From Thermogemmatispora onikobensis (GTDB lineage Bacteria > Chloroflexota > Ktedonobacteria > Ktedonobacterales > Ktedonobacteraceae), in NCBI RefSeq assembly GCF_001748285.1, contig NZ_BDGT01000033.1:1-64000 (forward strand): 64,000 bases of DNA, written 5' to 3'. Each line of letters begins with the position of its first letter. Position 1 is the stretch's first letter. Under the pieces are notes generated by a model. That model was not told the origin of the DNA. It did not search any database and saw nothing but the letters and a program-made list of their open reading frames with translations. The position numbers were made by a program, and so were the translations under genes. This document shows positions 35,811 through 44,917 of the stretch, one piece after another.

Positions 35811-37058
35811 ATGGAAAGAAAAAGCGGGCATATCGAGCGGCCCGAGCTGGAGCGCTATTCGGACAGCCCCCTCTTCAATACGAAAGCCGTCGTTCAGCAG
35901 ACCGGTATACCGGCGCCTACGCTGCGAGCCTGGGAGAGTCGCTACGCCATCCTCTCACCAGAGCGAGCCACTAACGCCTATCGTCTCTATTCCGAGCGCG
36001 ATATCGCCCTCATTCGCTGGCTCAAAGAGCGCGTTGACAGCGGCATGGCTATCAGCCAGGCGGTGGCCCTCTGGCGTCATCTGGAGGAGGAATATCAGAA
36101 GGCGCGCCAGCTCCAGCAGATGGCCGCTGAGTGGCCAGCTGAGCGCCGCCCAGCCTTCCATATTGCCCTCCCCTTTGGGGCAACATCAGTCCGCCCTGAA
36201 GGAGGCAGCAGCCCCCAAACGATAGCGGAGCCACAGCCCCCGAGCAACGCCAACCCGCCTGCCACCAGCAGCACGCTGCCAGCAAACGCCTCTCCTGCCT
36301 TGTACAACATTCGCAGAGTACAGGAGGAGCTGATCGATGCCTTTAAGTGCCTGGATGACATCCGTGCCCAGCGCCTCCTGGCCTCGCTGCTGGCCGTCTA
36401 CCCGGTCGAACAGGTCTGTGCCGAGGTGGTGACCCCAGTGCTTTGGCAGGTCGGTCACCTCTGGGAGACAGGCCGCCTCAGTGTGGCCATCGAGCACTTC
36501 GCCAGCAATTTCGTCCGCGGCTTCCTCACCAACCTGCTCTATATTTCGGTGAACGAGAATTATGGGCCGCTGATCATCTGCGGCTGCGCGCCAGGCGAGC
36601 CGCACGAGCTGGCCGCGCTGATGCTCGCTTTGCTCCTGCGCCGCGCCGGGATGCGCACGATTTACCTCGGCCAGAGCATCGAGATCGGTAGCTTGCTGGA
36701 AGTGGTGCGCGAGATGCAGCCGGTCATGCTCTGCATCTCGGTCACGATGCCGGCCTATGTGGCGACCCTGATCGACCTGGCACGCCGCCTACAGGAACAG
36801 CCTGAGCCGCGCCCACTGCTGGTTTTCGGCGGGCAGGCTTTTCTCTACCATAGCGAGCTGGCCCACCACGTACCTGGCGGCCTCTACCTGAGCGGCCCCA
36901 TCCAGCAGGTCGTTCACGAGCTGCGTCAGGTCCTACACGATTACCTGGCCAGTGGCCCGGCGCGCTCACACGAGTCGCAGAGCAATGCCAACCCTGATGC
37001 CGACAGCTCCCCGGGCGGCGCCCTCCCGTCCTTTTCACCGACGCGTCCCACCCCCTAG
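35811..37058 (+). CDS. CarH/LitR-like MerR regulator with B12-binding domain
   Basis: 415 aa from the ATG at 35811. An N-terminal MerR HTH (about 20-88: FNTKAVVQQTGIPAPTLRAWESRY) is joined by a Pro/Ser-rich linker (110-165) to a helical bundle and a Rossmann B12 domain (about 168-370). The light-sensing motif W-x9-EH is present (Trp218, Glu228, His229), and the lower ligand His265 sits in GEPHELA, where the usual final Gly is Ala. In CarH, adenosylcobalamin in the dark gives a DNA-bound tetramer, and light breaks it. A B12-only sensor is the alternative. No carotenoid genes are adjacent. Confidence 0.87.
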   Translation: MERKSGHIERPELERYSDSPLFNTKAVVQQTGIPAPTLRAWESRYAILSPERATNAYRLYSERDIALIRWLKERVDSGMAISQAVALWRHLEEEYQKARQLQQMAAEWPAERRPAFHIALPFGATSVRPEGGSSPQTIAEPQPPSNANPPATSSTLPANASPALYNIRRVQEELIDAFKCLDDIRAQRLLASLLAVYPVEQVCAEVVTPVLWQVGHLWETGRLSVAIEHFASNFVRGFLTNLLYISVNENYGPLIICGCAPGEPHELAALMLALLLRRAGMRTIYLGQSIEIGSLLEVVREMQPVMLCISVTMPAYVATLIDLARRLQEQPEPRPLLVFGGQAFLYHSELAHHVPGGLYLSGPIQQVVHELRQVLHDYLASGPARSHESQSNANPDADSSPGGALPSFSPTRPTP

Positions 37059-37310
37059 CACCATGACTTGACAGGTCCCTGCTCCTTCCGCTTAACTGTC
37101 TCTATGGCAATGGGCCGGGCCGGGCGCTCTGCTCTCGCTCGCGCTCTCCCCGGCGGATAGCAGCCAGCCAGCCAGCTAACCAGCCAGTCAGGCTGGAGCC
37201 TGGGCCTGCGGTATCAGCGCCCTCTTTCTTATCTTGCCAGCAAGCTATACAGGGAGCAGGCAACAGGCAACGGGACAGCTTAGACAGGCTTGAAGCGAAA
37301 GGGAAGAACA

Positions 37311-38441
37311 ATGAAGGAAGCAGCTCTCTCCGATGTCCTCGTCATCGATCTCTCGCGTGTTTTGGCCGGCCCCTATTGTACGATGATTCTCGGCGATCTC
37401 GGGGCCACAGTGATCAAAGTCGAGCAGCCAGGCAAAGGCGACGACACGCGCCAGTTCGGTCCGCCCTACATCGCCGGCGAGAGCGCCTACTATTTGGGAC
37501 TCAACCGCAACAAGCTGAGCATCACCCTGGATTTCACGCGCGAAGACGATCGTCAACGCCTCTTAGAGCTGATTAAGAAGGCGACTGTTCTGGTGGAGAA
37601 CTTCCGCCCCGGGACGCTGGCCCGCTACGGCCTGGGGTATGAGGATTTGCGCGAGATCAACCCCGGCTTGATCTATTGTTCAATCAGCGGCTATGGCCAG
37701 ACCGGCCCTTATGCCCAGCGCGCCGGCTACGACTTCGTCGCCCAGGCCGAGTCGGGCATCATGGCGGTGACCGGCGAGGTCGATGGGGAGCCGATGCGCG
37801 TGGGTACACCTGTCGGTGACCTGACCGCCGGCACCTTCGCCTGCATCGCTATTCTGACGGCTCTGCGCGTGCGCGATCGCACAGGCCGCGGCCAGTATAT
37901 CGATATCTCTCTGCTGGAAGCCACAATTACGCTCCTGGGCAATGTGGCCTCTAACCACCTGATCTCGGGCGAGGAGGCCCAGCGCTATGGCAATGGACAC
38001 CCCAATATCGTGCCCTATCAGGCGTTCCGCACGCGCGATGGCTATATTGTGATCACCTGCGGGAACGATCGCCTCTTCCGTTCACTTTGCCGCTTGCTCG
38101 GCCACGAGGAGCTGGCCGACGATCCGCGCTTCGCGACCAATCCCCAGCGCGTACGCAACCGCGAGGCCCTGATCCCAATCTTGCAGGAGGTACTCCTCAC
38201 GAAGGACAGCGAGAGCTGGCTGCAAGAGCTGCGCGAGGCCGGCATCCCCTGCGGAGCAATCAATAAGGTAAGCGAGGTCTTCCGCGATCCGCATATCGAG
38301 GCCCGCGGCTTCGTCTGGGAGTGCGAGCACCCAACGGCGGGCCCCATCAAGCTGGTTGGCTCTCCACTGCGCCTGTCTGAGACCCCGGCCCGACTCTATA
38401 AGGCACCTCCCTTGCTCGGCGAGGATAATGATAAGGTCTGA
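37311..38441 (+). CDS. Family III CoA-transferase (CaiB/BaiF)
   Basis: 376 aa, ATG with AAAGGGAAG upstream. It moves CoA between carboxylic acids through an Asp-CoA thioester. Family marks: VIDLSRVLAGPYCTMILGDLGA, VIKVEQPGKGDDTR, VLVENFRPGTLARYGLGY and GYGQTGPYA. The catalytic Asp is in GTPVGDLTAG. Domains interlock in a dimer in this family. Substrates cannot be inferred; the usual candidates are succinyl-CoA with a small or dicarboxylic acid (formyl-, mesaconyl- or citramalyl-type). No dehydrogenase or hydratase gene is adjacent. Confidence 0.92.
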   Translation: MKEAALSDVLVIDLSRVLAGPYCTMILGDLGATVIKVEQPGKGDDTRQFGPPYIAGESAYYLGLNRNKLSITLDFTREDDRQRLLELIKKATVLVENFRPGTLARYGLGYEDLREINPGLIYCSISGYGQTGPYAQRAGYDFVAQAESGIMAVTGEVDGEPMRVGTPVGDLTAGTFACIAILTALRVRDRTGRGQYIDISLLEATITLLGNVASNHLISGEEAQRYGNGHPNIVPYQAFRTRDGYIVITCGNDRLFRSLCRLLGHEELADDPRFATNPQRVRNREALIPILQEVLLTKDSESWLQELREAGIPCGAINKVSEVFRDPHIEARGFVWECEHPTAGPIKLVGSPLRLSETPARLYKAPPLLGEDNDKV

Positions 38442-38648
38442 CCCAGTCCGCCTATCCGTTCCCTCGCTTGCCCCGGAGAATGATCAAAAGAACCCATTGC
38501 AATGGAAGGTCAGGTCCCCACCAGCCAGGAGGGAAAGGGCAGGATTCGCTCCGCTGGCCCCTCACAAGGGCGACCAGCCACGCGAGCCAGGCCCGTCTGC
38601 GAGCGGAACGCGCCGGGTCGTCAGCGTAGCGACAAATGGGTCTGACTG

Positions 38649-38677
38649 TTGTGCCCCTCGACCCCATAGGATATACT
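38649..38677 (+). promoter_or_regulatory. Promoter of dnaN
   Basis: TTGTGC (38649-38654), a 17-bp spacer and TATACT (38672-38677), about 36 bp before the start codon. Confidence 0.6.
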
Positions 38678-38712
38678 AATCGAGGACATAATGGTGTATC
38701 TGGAGGAAGAAC

Positions 38713-39861
38713 GTGAAATTCACTTGTAAGCAGCAGGATTTGAGCCGTGGTCTCTCGGTAGTAAGCCACGCCGTCTCAAGTCGCAGCACCCTGCCGATCC
38801 TGGCCAATGTGCTGCTGAGCGCGGAGCAGGGGCGGCTGAAGTTGGCAGCGACCAATTTGGAGATCGGTATCAATTGCTGGGTTGAGGCCCAGATCGAGGA
38901 GGAGGGAACAACGACAGTCCCGGCCCGCCTCTTCACAGAGCTGGTCAATAGCCTTCCCCAGGGGGCGGTCCAGGTCGCGGCCCAGGCCGACACCCATGTG
39001 GTCAATCTGCAGTGTCTGGGTCTGGGCATCAATACGAATGTCAAGGGCATGGACCCCTCCGAGTTCCCGCTGATTCCGACCGCCGAGGGAGGCGAGCCGC
39101 CGATCTTGTTGGAGGCGCCCCTGCTCAAGGAGATGATCAGCCAGGTGGCCTTTGCCGCGGCAAAGGACGAGTCGCGCCCGGTTTTCACAGGCGTGCTGGT
39201 GCAGGTCCGCAACGAGCAGGTGACCTTTGTGGCCGCCGATGCCTTCCGCCTGGCCACGCGGACGGCTCCGCTGCCGGGAGCCACTGAGCCACGCGAGGAT
39301 ATCTTGATCCCGGCACGTACCCTGACTGAGCTGGCGCGCATCCTGCCCAACGAGGGCCCCGTTGAGATGATCGTCACCCCCAACCATCGTCAGGTGCTCT
39401 TCCATACGGAGCAGATCGATCTCGTCTCTCGCCTGCTCGACGGCACCTTCCCGAACTACCGCGCCATCATTCCGGCGGAGTATAAGACGCGCGCGGTATT
39501 GGAGACAAAGGCGCTGACCGAGCGTGTGAAGGCCGCCGCTCTCTTCGCGCGCAATAGCTCGAACATCACGCGCTTGAAGATCTCGCCACAGGGCGCCAAT
39601 GGCTCGGAGACCGGCACAGTGACAATTGAGGCGACCGCTGAGGATTTGGGCGATACGACCAGTACACTGACCGCCGCCGTCGACGGCGAGGAGATTCAGA
39701 TCATTTTCAATGTGGATTATCTGGTCGATGTGCTCAATGTCCTGGATGCACCAGAGGTGGCTCTGGAGGTGACTTCACCTATGCGTCCCGGCGTGTTGCG
39801 CCCGGTGGATGCCACCGACTATACGTATGTCATTATGCCCATGCATACGAATCGCGCCTGA
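38713..39861 (+). CDS. dnaN: DNA polymerase III beta clamp
   Basis: 382 aa, GTG with GGAGGAAGAAC just upstream. It is a dimeric sliding clamp for replication and repair polymerases. Three clamp subdomains each start with the typical pattern (e.g. MKFTCKQQDLSRGLSVVSHAVSSR at the start), and the C-terminus has the conserved YVIMPMHTN that forms the partner-binding pocket. RSTLPILANVLL and DGTFPNYRAIIP are also diagnostic. It precedes recF, but a terminator separates them and dnaA is not here, so this is not shown to be the origin. Confidence 0.97.
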   Translation: MKFTCKQQDLSRGLSVVSHAVSSRSTLPILANVLLSAEQGRLKLAATNLEIGINCWVEAQIEEEGTTTVPARLFTELVNSLPQGAVQVAAQADTHVVNLQCLGLGINTNVKGMDPSEFPLIPTAEGGEPPILLEAPLLKEMISQVAFAAAKDESRPVFTGVLVQVRNEQVTFVAADAFRLATRTAPLPGATEPREDILIPARTLTELARILPNEGPVEMIVTPNHRQVLFHTEQIDLVSRLLDGTFPNYRAIIPAEYKTRAVLETKALTERVKAAALFARNSSNITRLKISPQGANGSETGTVTIEATAEDLGDTTSTLTAAVDGEEIQIIFNVDYLVDVLNVLDAPEVALEVTSPMRPGVLRPVDATDYTYVIMPMHTNRA

Positions 39862-40206
39862 TTGGCGGGCCTGCTCGCCCTGCCCTTTTGTCCTGTCCAG
39901 GAGGGATCGGCCAAGGGCACCCGCCGGGCCCGCCCGCCAGCTCTCGCCCTGCAGAGGCCGGACCTGGGCCGCTGCTACGCCAGCGCCTCGACTATGCTCG
40001 CTCTCTTAGTTAGAGGCTGGACCTCCCTCGTTGGTCGACTGCCAGCAGCGGAGGGAGGCTTTTTTAGCGTGGCCTCTCGTTCCCGTCGCTGCTCGTATGG
40101 TGAGGCAGGCGGCTCATTACCAGGCAGGCCAGCATTGCCTGTCTGTCCGGCGTATGGTGGGGCAGCGGCTGCTTTTATTGGAGACAGGTAGGTAGATGGA
40201 GCCTCG
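39862..40206. other. Intergenic region dnaN-recF
   Basis: 345 bp. It contains a terminator at 40022-40065. I see no DnaA-box cluster. Confidence 0.5.
40022..40065 (+). terminator. Intrinsic terminator after dnaN
   Basis: CCTCCCTC (40022-40029) and GAGGGAGG (40051-40058) form the outer stem, with further pairing inside, followed by C and six T. Confidence 0.75.
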
Positions 40207-41388
40207 ATGCACCTCGTACATCTCGCGCTGACCGACTTTCGCAACTATAGACAGCTTGATCTGCCTCTGGGGCCGGGCCTTTTTCTCTTCTGCGGGGACA
40301 ACGCTCAGGGCAAGACAAACCTGCTGGAAGCCGTCTCGATGATCGCGACGAGCACTTCGTTTCACGCCACGGCAGATCGCGAGGTGGTCAACTGGTATGC
40401 GCCCGACCATCTGGCCCGCCTCGATGCGCGCGTCCGGCGACGCGATGGCGAGTTGCATGTGGAAATCGTCATCTTCGATCCGACGCCTCCGCTGTTGGGC
40501 AGTGGCGAGCAGGCGGTTCGCCCCCCCCACTGGCCCGGCGGTACGCAGCGCAAGCGCATCAAGATCAACGAGGTGCCCCGCCGGGCGCTTGATCTTATCG
40601 GCAGCATGACCAATGTGCTCTTCGCCCCCGCCGATCTCCATCTGGTCGATGGCTCGCCCGACGAGCGTCGACGTTTTATCGATCGCAGTCTATGCCAGGT
40701 GCGCCCTCGCTATTGCCAGGCGCTGCAGCAGTATCGGAAGGTCACTATGCAGCGCGCCGCTCTGCTGAAGCGCATCCGCGACTACCACGAAGACCCTCGC
40801 CTGCTGGACTACCTCGATGAGCGACTGACGCTGCTGGCTACGATGATCATGTTCGAGCGCGAGCGCATGCTCTCGGCTCTCAACGAGCTGGCGGCGCCGT
40901 TTCAGGAGCAACTGAGTGGAGGACGCGAGCAGCTGCAGATTGTCTATCGCCCTTCCTTCCAGCCTCAGCCGCAGCGCTCGCTCACTGAGGCTCAGGAGCA
41001 TTATCTGAGACAGCTCCACGCTGTGCGGCAAAAGGAGATCCACCAGGGAGTCTGCTTGCTGGGGCCGCACCGAGACGATCTGGAGTTCTTGGTCAATGGG
41101 ATGAGCGTGATCACCTACGGCTCGCGCGGGCAGCAACGCACGGTGGCCCTGGCGACAAAGTTCGCCGAGCTGGCCTATATGCGGGCCGCAACGGGAGACG
41201 AGCCGGTGCTGTTGCTGGACGATGTCTTCAGCGAGCTGGATCAGCGGCGACGGGAGCAGCTCCTGCAGGCCATCCTCGATCATGAGCAGGTGCTGCTGAC
41301 CACGACTGACGCTGCTCATTTTCCTCCAGAGGTGCTGGAGCGGGCCTCTAAGTTCCAGGTGGTCAACGGCCAGCTGCACCCCTGGTGA
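40207..41388 (+). CDS. recF: DNA replication/repair protein RecF
   Basis: 393 aa, ATG with GGAGCC upstream. It is an SMC-like ATPase that helps load RecA at gaps. Walker A is GDNAQGKTNLLEA (about 34-46), the signature motif YGSRGQQRTVALATK, Walker B PVLLLDDVFSELD. It begins MHLVHLALTDFRNYRQLDL, the normal RecF start. Slightly longer than average (about 370), with an insertion near 100-125 rich in Pro/Arg. It converges on ruvB with a 53-bp gap. Confidence 0.96.
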   Translation: MHLVHLALTDFRNYRQLDLPLGPGLFLFCGDNAQGKTNLLEAVSMIATSTSFHATADREVVNWYAPDHLARLDARVRRRDGELHVEIVIFDPTPPLLGSGEQAVRPPHWPGGTQRKRIKINEVPRRALDLIGSMTNVLFAPADLHLVDGSPDERRRFIDRSLCQVRPRYCQALQQYRKVTMQRAALLKRIRDYHEDPRLLDYLDERLTLLATMIMFERERMLSALNELAAPFQEQLSGGREQLQIVYRPSFQPQPQRSLTEAQEHYLRQLHAVRQKEIHQGVCLLGPHRDDLEFLVNGMSVITYGSRGQQRTVALATKFAELAYMRAATGDEPVLLLDDVFSELDQRRREQLLQAILDHEQVLLTTTDAAHFPPEVLERASKFQVVNGQLHPW

Positions 41389-41441
41389 GGGAGCCGCTTG
41401 ACTTGGACAGGGGCGGGCGGCTTGCTGTGCGCGCCCTCTCC

Positions 41442-42563
41442 TCAGTGCGCCGCCTCGCCATCAGAAGAGGCCGTCGAGCGCTCGCGAGCCTCGCCGGCGG
41501 TCCACAGCTCGGGACCAGCGCCAGCGGCTGGACTTTGAGCGGCGGAGGAACGCCCGGCCAGGCCAGGAGCAGGAGGATTGATGCCGAGGTGCTCATAGGC
41601 CAGGCGCGTGGCGACTCGCCCACGCGGGGTGCGGGCAATAAAGCCGAGCTGGAGCAGGTATGGCTCGTAGACATCTTCGATCGTCTCCGGGTCCTCGCTC
41701 GTGCTGGCCGCCAGCGTCTCAAGGCCGACCGGCCCCCCATCGAACTTATGGATAATGGTCAGCAAGAGATGACGGTCGGTCTGGTCCAGGCCAATGTGAT
41801 CGATTTCCAGAGCATCGAGGGCAGCACGGGCGATCTCGCGCGTAATCACGCCGTCAGCCTTGACCTGAGCATAATCGCGCACGCGCCGCAGCAGACGATT
41901 GACAATGCGCGGCGTGCCTCGGGCCCGGGTCGCGATTTCTTCAATGCCCTCCTCCTCAGCAGGGACGCGCAAGATGCGCGCCGAGCGGCGCAGAATCTGC
42001 TTGAGGGCTTCAACACCATAATATTCCAGGCGATAGATGGCTCCGAAGCGGTCGCGTAAGGGAGCCGAAAGAGCGCCAACGCGCGTTGTGGCCCCGACCA
42101 CGGTGAAAGGCGGCAAAGAGATCCGCAGCGAGCGAGCCCCCGGCCCCTTGCCAATCACCACATCGATGGCGAAGTCCTCCATCGCCGAATAGAGGCGCTC
42201 CTCCACGGCACGCGCGAGCCGATGGATCTCATCAATAAAGAGCACCTCGCCCTCTTGCAGCGAGGTCAAGATGGAGGCGAGATCGCCGGCGTGCTCGATG
42301 GCCGGGCCGGAGGTCGTTTTCAGATTGACCCCCATCTCGGCGGCAATAATATTACAGAGCGTGGTCTTGCCCAGGCCAGGCGGCCCATACAACAGAACAT
42401 GATCCACAGGTTCATTCCTGCGCCGGGCCGCCTCCAGCAAAATAGCGAGATTCTCCTTAATGCGCTCTTGCCCAATATACTCGGACAAGCGGCGGGGGCG
42501 CAGACTGCTCTCGATAATCTCCTCTTCCTGGCTCACGCGCGGCGAGACGAGCCGGTCGCTCAT
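41442..42563 (-). CDS. ruvB: Holliday-junction branch-migration helicase RuvB
   Basis: 373 aa, about 30 more than usual because of a C-terminal Pro/Ala-rich tail. It is the AAA+ motor of RuvAB. Motifs are [20 protein letters not shown], Walker [11 protein letters not shown], Walker [10 protein letters not shown], sensor 1 [18 protein letters not shown], and the RuvB winged helix [24 protein letters not shown] near the C-terminus. ruvA and ruvC are not adjacent. The leader is about 210 bases. Confidence 0.97.
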   Translation of the reverse strand: MSDRLVSPRVSQEEEIIESSLRPRRLSEYIGQERIKENLAILLEAARRRNEPVDHVLLYGPPGLGKTTLCNIIAAEMGVNLKTTSGPAIEHAGDLASILTSLQEGEVLFIDEIHRLARAVEERLYSAMEDFAIDVVIGKGPGARSLRISLPPFTVVGATTRVGALSAPLRDRFGAIYRLEYYGVEALKQILRRSARILRVPAEEEGIEEIATRARGTPRIVNRLLRRVRDYAQVKADGVITREIARAALDALEIDHIGLDQTDRHLLLTIIHKFDGGPVGLETLAASTSEDPETIEDVYEPYLLQLGFIARTPRGRVATRLAYEHLGINPPAPGLAGRSSAAQSPAAGAGPELWTAGEARERSTASSDGEAAH

Positions 42564-42780
42564 AGTTCTCTCCTCGTGCTCTTTCTCCTGTATCTGATTG
42601 GGCCAGCGTCGGGGGCTGCTCCATCGGCTGCCATCCAGGAGGTGGGGGCTTGCGCACCTTCCTCCGCTCTCAGTTGGGGAGCCTCTTCTCGCCCACCCAA
42701 ACCAGGGTCGCCCTACCTTTCCTCTCTCTTCGGAGAAGGAACATTCAGTATGATCCCTACCCCTCTATTTCTTTCCCTAC

Positions 42781-42789
42781 ATTATAGCA
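42781..42789 (-). promoter_or_regulatory. Extended -10 promoter of ruvB
   Basis: TGC-TATAAT on the reverse strand (TATAAT at 42786-42781); no good -35 is visible. The leader would be about 210 bases. Confidence 0.5.
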
Positions 42790-42968
42790 GCGGAAGCCCG
42801 GGGGGAGAAAGCGCCAGACGCCAGACAGGCTGGCCTCCATTGGGTTGACCGCGGCGGACCAGCGTTTTGCTGCGCGAGCTCAGCAGGTCAGCAGGGCAGA
42901 GAGAAGGGCAGGGAGCAAAGAAGCGCTGAGCATCTGGTCATGCAAAAGTACCATTCCAGAGAGGCACC

Positions 42969-42997
42969 TTGACACTGGTACGTTGCTCTCCTACAAT
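42969..42997 (+). promoter_or_regulatory. Promoter of the WD40 gene
   Basis: TTGACA (42969-42974), a 17-bp spacer and TACAAT (42992-42997). Confidence 0.8.
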
Positions 42998-43062
42998 CGA
43001 TCCACGAACTACCCAGCGAGAGGATAAGGTAAGGAAGGAAGGAAGGAAGAAGAGGATCGAGG

Positions 43063-44118
43063 ATGATCAACCGCTCCAGCCGCTACGCCGTCTCTCAGCC
43101 TTCCCGTCCACCTTCACGAGTCTGGCTTTTCGCCCGCGCAAACGCCACTGCCACAGCCGGTGGCCATAGCGGCAACGGTGTAGCGACAGCGACAGCAGCA
43201 AAAGCAGCGACGGGGGTCCTGGCCGTGTCCACACCTGGAACGACGCTCTATGTTTATCGCGACCATCGCAACTGGGTGCGTACGCTGGACTGGTCGCCCG
43301 ATGGGACATGTATCGCTTCTGCCAGCATGGACGGCACGGTGCAAGTCTGGGAGGCCGCCACGGGCAGCGAGCGCTTTACCTATACCGGGCATCGGGGCCA
43401 GGTTCTGACGCTGGCCTGGTCGCCTAATGGGGCCTATGTAGCAACAGGTGGTAACGATCGGACCATGCAGATATGGAATGCCGCCGATGGTGAGCGGCTG
43501 CTCTCGCGTCGCGACCACGCGCGCTACATTCTGGCCCTGGCCTGGTCACCAGTGGGGGCCAGGCTGGCTTCTGGCAGCGAAGACGGCCTGGTGGAGATTT
43601 GGAGTTTGAAGGACGGCGACATCATCTTTACCTACGATGGTCACAGCCATAAGGTGCTGGCTCTGGCCTGGTCGCCAGAGGGAGAGTGTGTCGCTTCGGC
43701 CTCCTGGGATGGCACCCTGCAGGTCTGGGAGGCGAGCAATGGTCATCAGCTCTTTGCCCCTGTGCAGCATGGCACCCCGCTCGGGGCCTTAGCCTGGTCG
43801 CCTGACGGCCAGTATCTGGCCTGCGGCGGCTTCGGAGGCCAGGTCTATCTCTGGCATGCGACCACAGGCGAGGCTCTCTGCAGCTACGTGGCCCATCCCG
43901 GTTGGGTCAACGCCCTGGCCTGGTCCCCTGATGGGCGCTACCTGGCCTCTGGCGGGGACGACGGCAAGGTCCACCTCTGGGAGCTGGCCGCACGCGAGAT
44001 TACCTTCACCTACGCCGGTCACAGCGATCAAGTCAATGCCCTGGCCTGGTCCCCTGATGGGAACCGCATCGCCTCCGCCGGCGATGACCAGACTGTGCAA
44101 GTCTGGTTCACTCCTTGA
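43063..44118 (+). CDS. WD40 seven-bladed beta-propeller protein
   Basis: 351 aa, ATG preceded by a purine-rich stretch (GGAAGGAAGAAG) with the ATG 12 bp beyond. After a disordered Ala/Gly/Thr N-terminus (about 1-55), seven WD repeats of 42 residues follow. Each has a GH/DH-type start and the AWSPDG turn (LDWSPDG, LAWSPNG, LAWSPVG, LAWSPEG, LAWSPDG x3), which closes one propeller. There is no membrane segment or enzyme domain, so it is a binding scaffold. It resembles the WD40 half of the kinase encoded at 44918 and may have split from or fused to that type of gene. It overlaps the next gene by 11 bp, tail to tail. Confidence 0.92.
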   Translation: MINRSSRYAVSQPSRPPSRVWLFARANATATAGGHSGNGVATATAAKAATGVLAVSTPGTTLYVYRDHRNWVRTLDWSPDGTCIASASMDGTVQVWEAATGSERFTYTGHRGQVLTLAWSPNGAYVATGGNDRTMQIWNAADGERLLSRRDHARYILALAWSPVGARLASGSEDGLVEIWSLKDGDIIFTYDGHSHKVLALAWSPEGECVASASWDGTLQVWEASNGHQLFAPVQHGTPLGALAWSPDGQYLACGGFGGQVYLWHATTGEALCSYVAHPGWVNALAWSPDGRYLASGGDDGKVHLWELAAREITFTYAGHSDQVNALAWSPDGNRIASAGDDQTVQVWFTP

Positions 44119-44719
44119 CCGCCCGGACGATGACCAGCGGCATGAGACCGCCCCCTTCATCGCGCCTGGAGATGACGCGCAGCCCGGCCCCGGCGAGCGT
44201 GGTGAGAGTGGCCCGATTCCAGTGACAGTTGCCTGCACAGCGCCTCGTCAGGGGCGTCAGCAGATCTTGTAGCCGCGCCGTCACAGGGCTGGCTGCGCGT
44301 ACATGCTCTGCCAGGAGCAAGAGGCCGCCCGGCTTGAGCACCCGCCGAATCTCGGCGAAGCCTCGCGCCGGCTCCTCAACCGAACAAAAGACCAGGGTGG
44401 CAAGCGCGCTGTCAAAGGTTTCGTTGGCAAAGGGTAGCTCTTCTACACGGGCCTGGTGCAGCCGCAAGGGCACAGGGGCCTCCCCCTGGCGCCGCTGCGC
44501 ATAGCGCAGCATAGCCGGGTCTGGTTCAACTGCCTCGACCCCCTCCACTCGACGAGGGTCGTAATAGGCGAAGTTTAGCCCCGTGCCAGCCCCCACCTCC
44601 AGAACATGGCCCTGGGCTGCCCCTACTACTTCCCTTCTAAGGGCCTCCTCCCACTCTCCTCCTGCCCGGCTCAGCCGCTCGTAAACGGCGGCAAAAAGCG
44701 GATGATGAATACTCTGCAT
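44108..44719 (-). CDS. Class I SAM-dependent methyltransferase (Methyltransf_11 type)
   Basis: 203 aa. Motif I is VLEVGAGTGLNFAYYDP, then EPDPAMLRYA (acidic loop binding the SAM ribose), ELPFANETFDSALATLVFCSVEEP and LKPGGLLLLAEHVR. This fits the UbiE/phosphatidylethanolamine N-methyltransferase-like group in size and motif spacing. The acceptor is unknown. Its start codon is 6 bp from the -35 box of the divergent kinase promoter. Confidence 0.85.
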   Translation of the reverse strand: MQSIHHPLFAAVYERLSRAGGEWEEALRREVVGAAQGHVLEVGAGTGLNFAYYDPRRVEGVEAVEPDPAMLRYAQRRQGEAPVPLRLHQARVEELPFANETFDSALATLVFCSVEEPARGFAEIRRVLKPGGLLLLAEHVRAASPVTARLQDLLTPLTRRCAGNCHWNRATLTTLAGAGLRVISRRDEGGGLMPLVIVRAVKE

Positions 44720-44724
44720 GGCGT

Positions 44725-44754
44725 TTGACAGCTTTCTTGAGAGAATGTTACTAT
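44725..44754 (+). promoter_or_regulatory. Promoter of the zinc-ribbon/kinase/WD40 gene
   Basis: TTGACA (44725-44730), an 18-bp spacer and TACTAT (44749-44754). It lies next to the divergent methyltransferase start; the leader is about 155 bases. Confidence 0.75.
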
Positions 44755-44917
44755 AGCTGAGAGCGCGAGCCGACTCTCCTACACCGGCAACCTGCGCGCC
44801 TCAGCTAACGTGCAGTATACAGAAGCACGCAACGCAACGACGACCGGAGACCGTGGCCCCAGTCTCTGTCTGCGTCCTGGTCGGCCCGGCTCCTCTCTCA
44901 ACGGAGTAACGTAACGG

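Larger units (their letters stand above)
42564..43062. other. Divergent intergenic region, ruvB / WD40 gene
   Basis: 499 bp. Reverse strand: extended -10 TGC-TATAAT at 42789-42781 for ruvB. Forward strand: WD40 gene promoter at 42969-42997. Between them I see nothing. Confidence 0.5.

Noticed and set aside
38442-40206. oriC with DnaA boxes around dnaN
   Set aside because: No TTATCCACA cluster and no long AT-rich unwinding element were seen near dnaN or recF.
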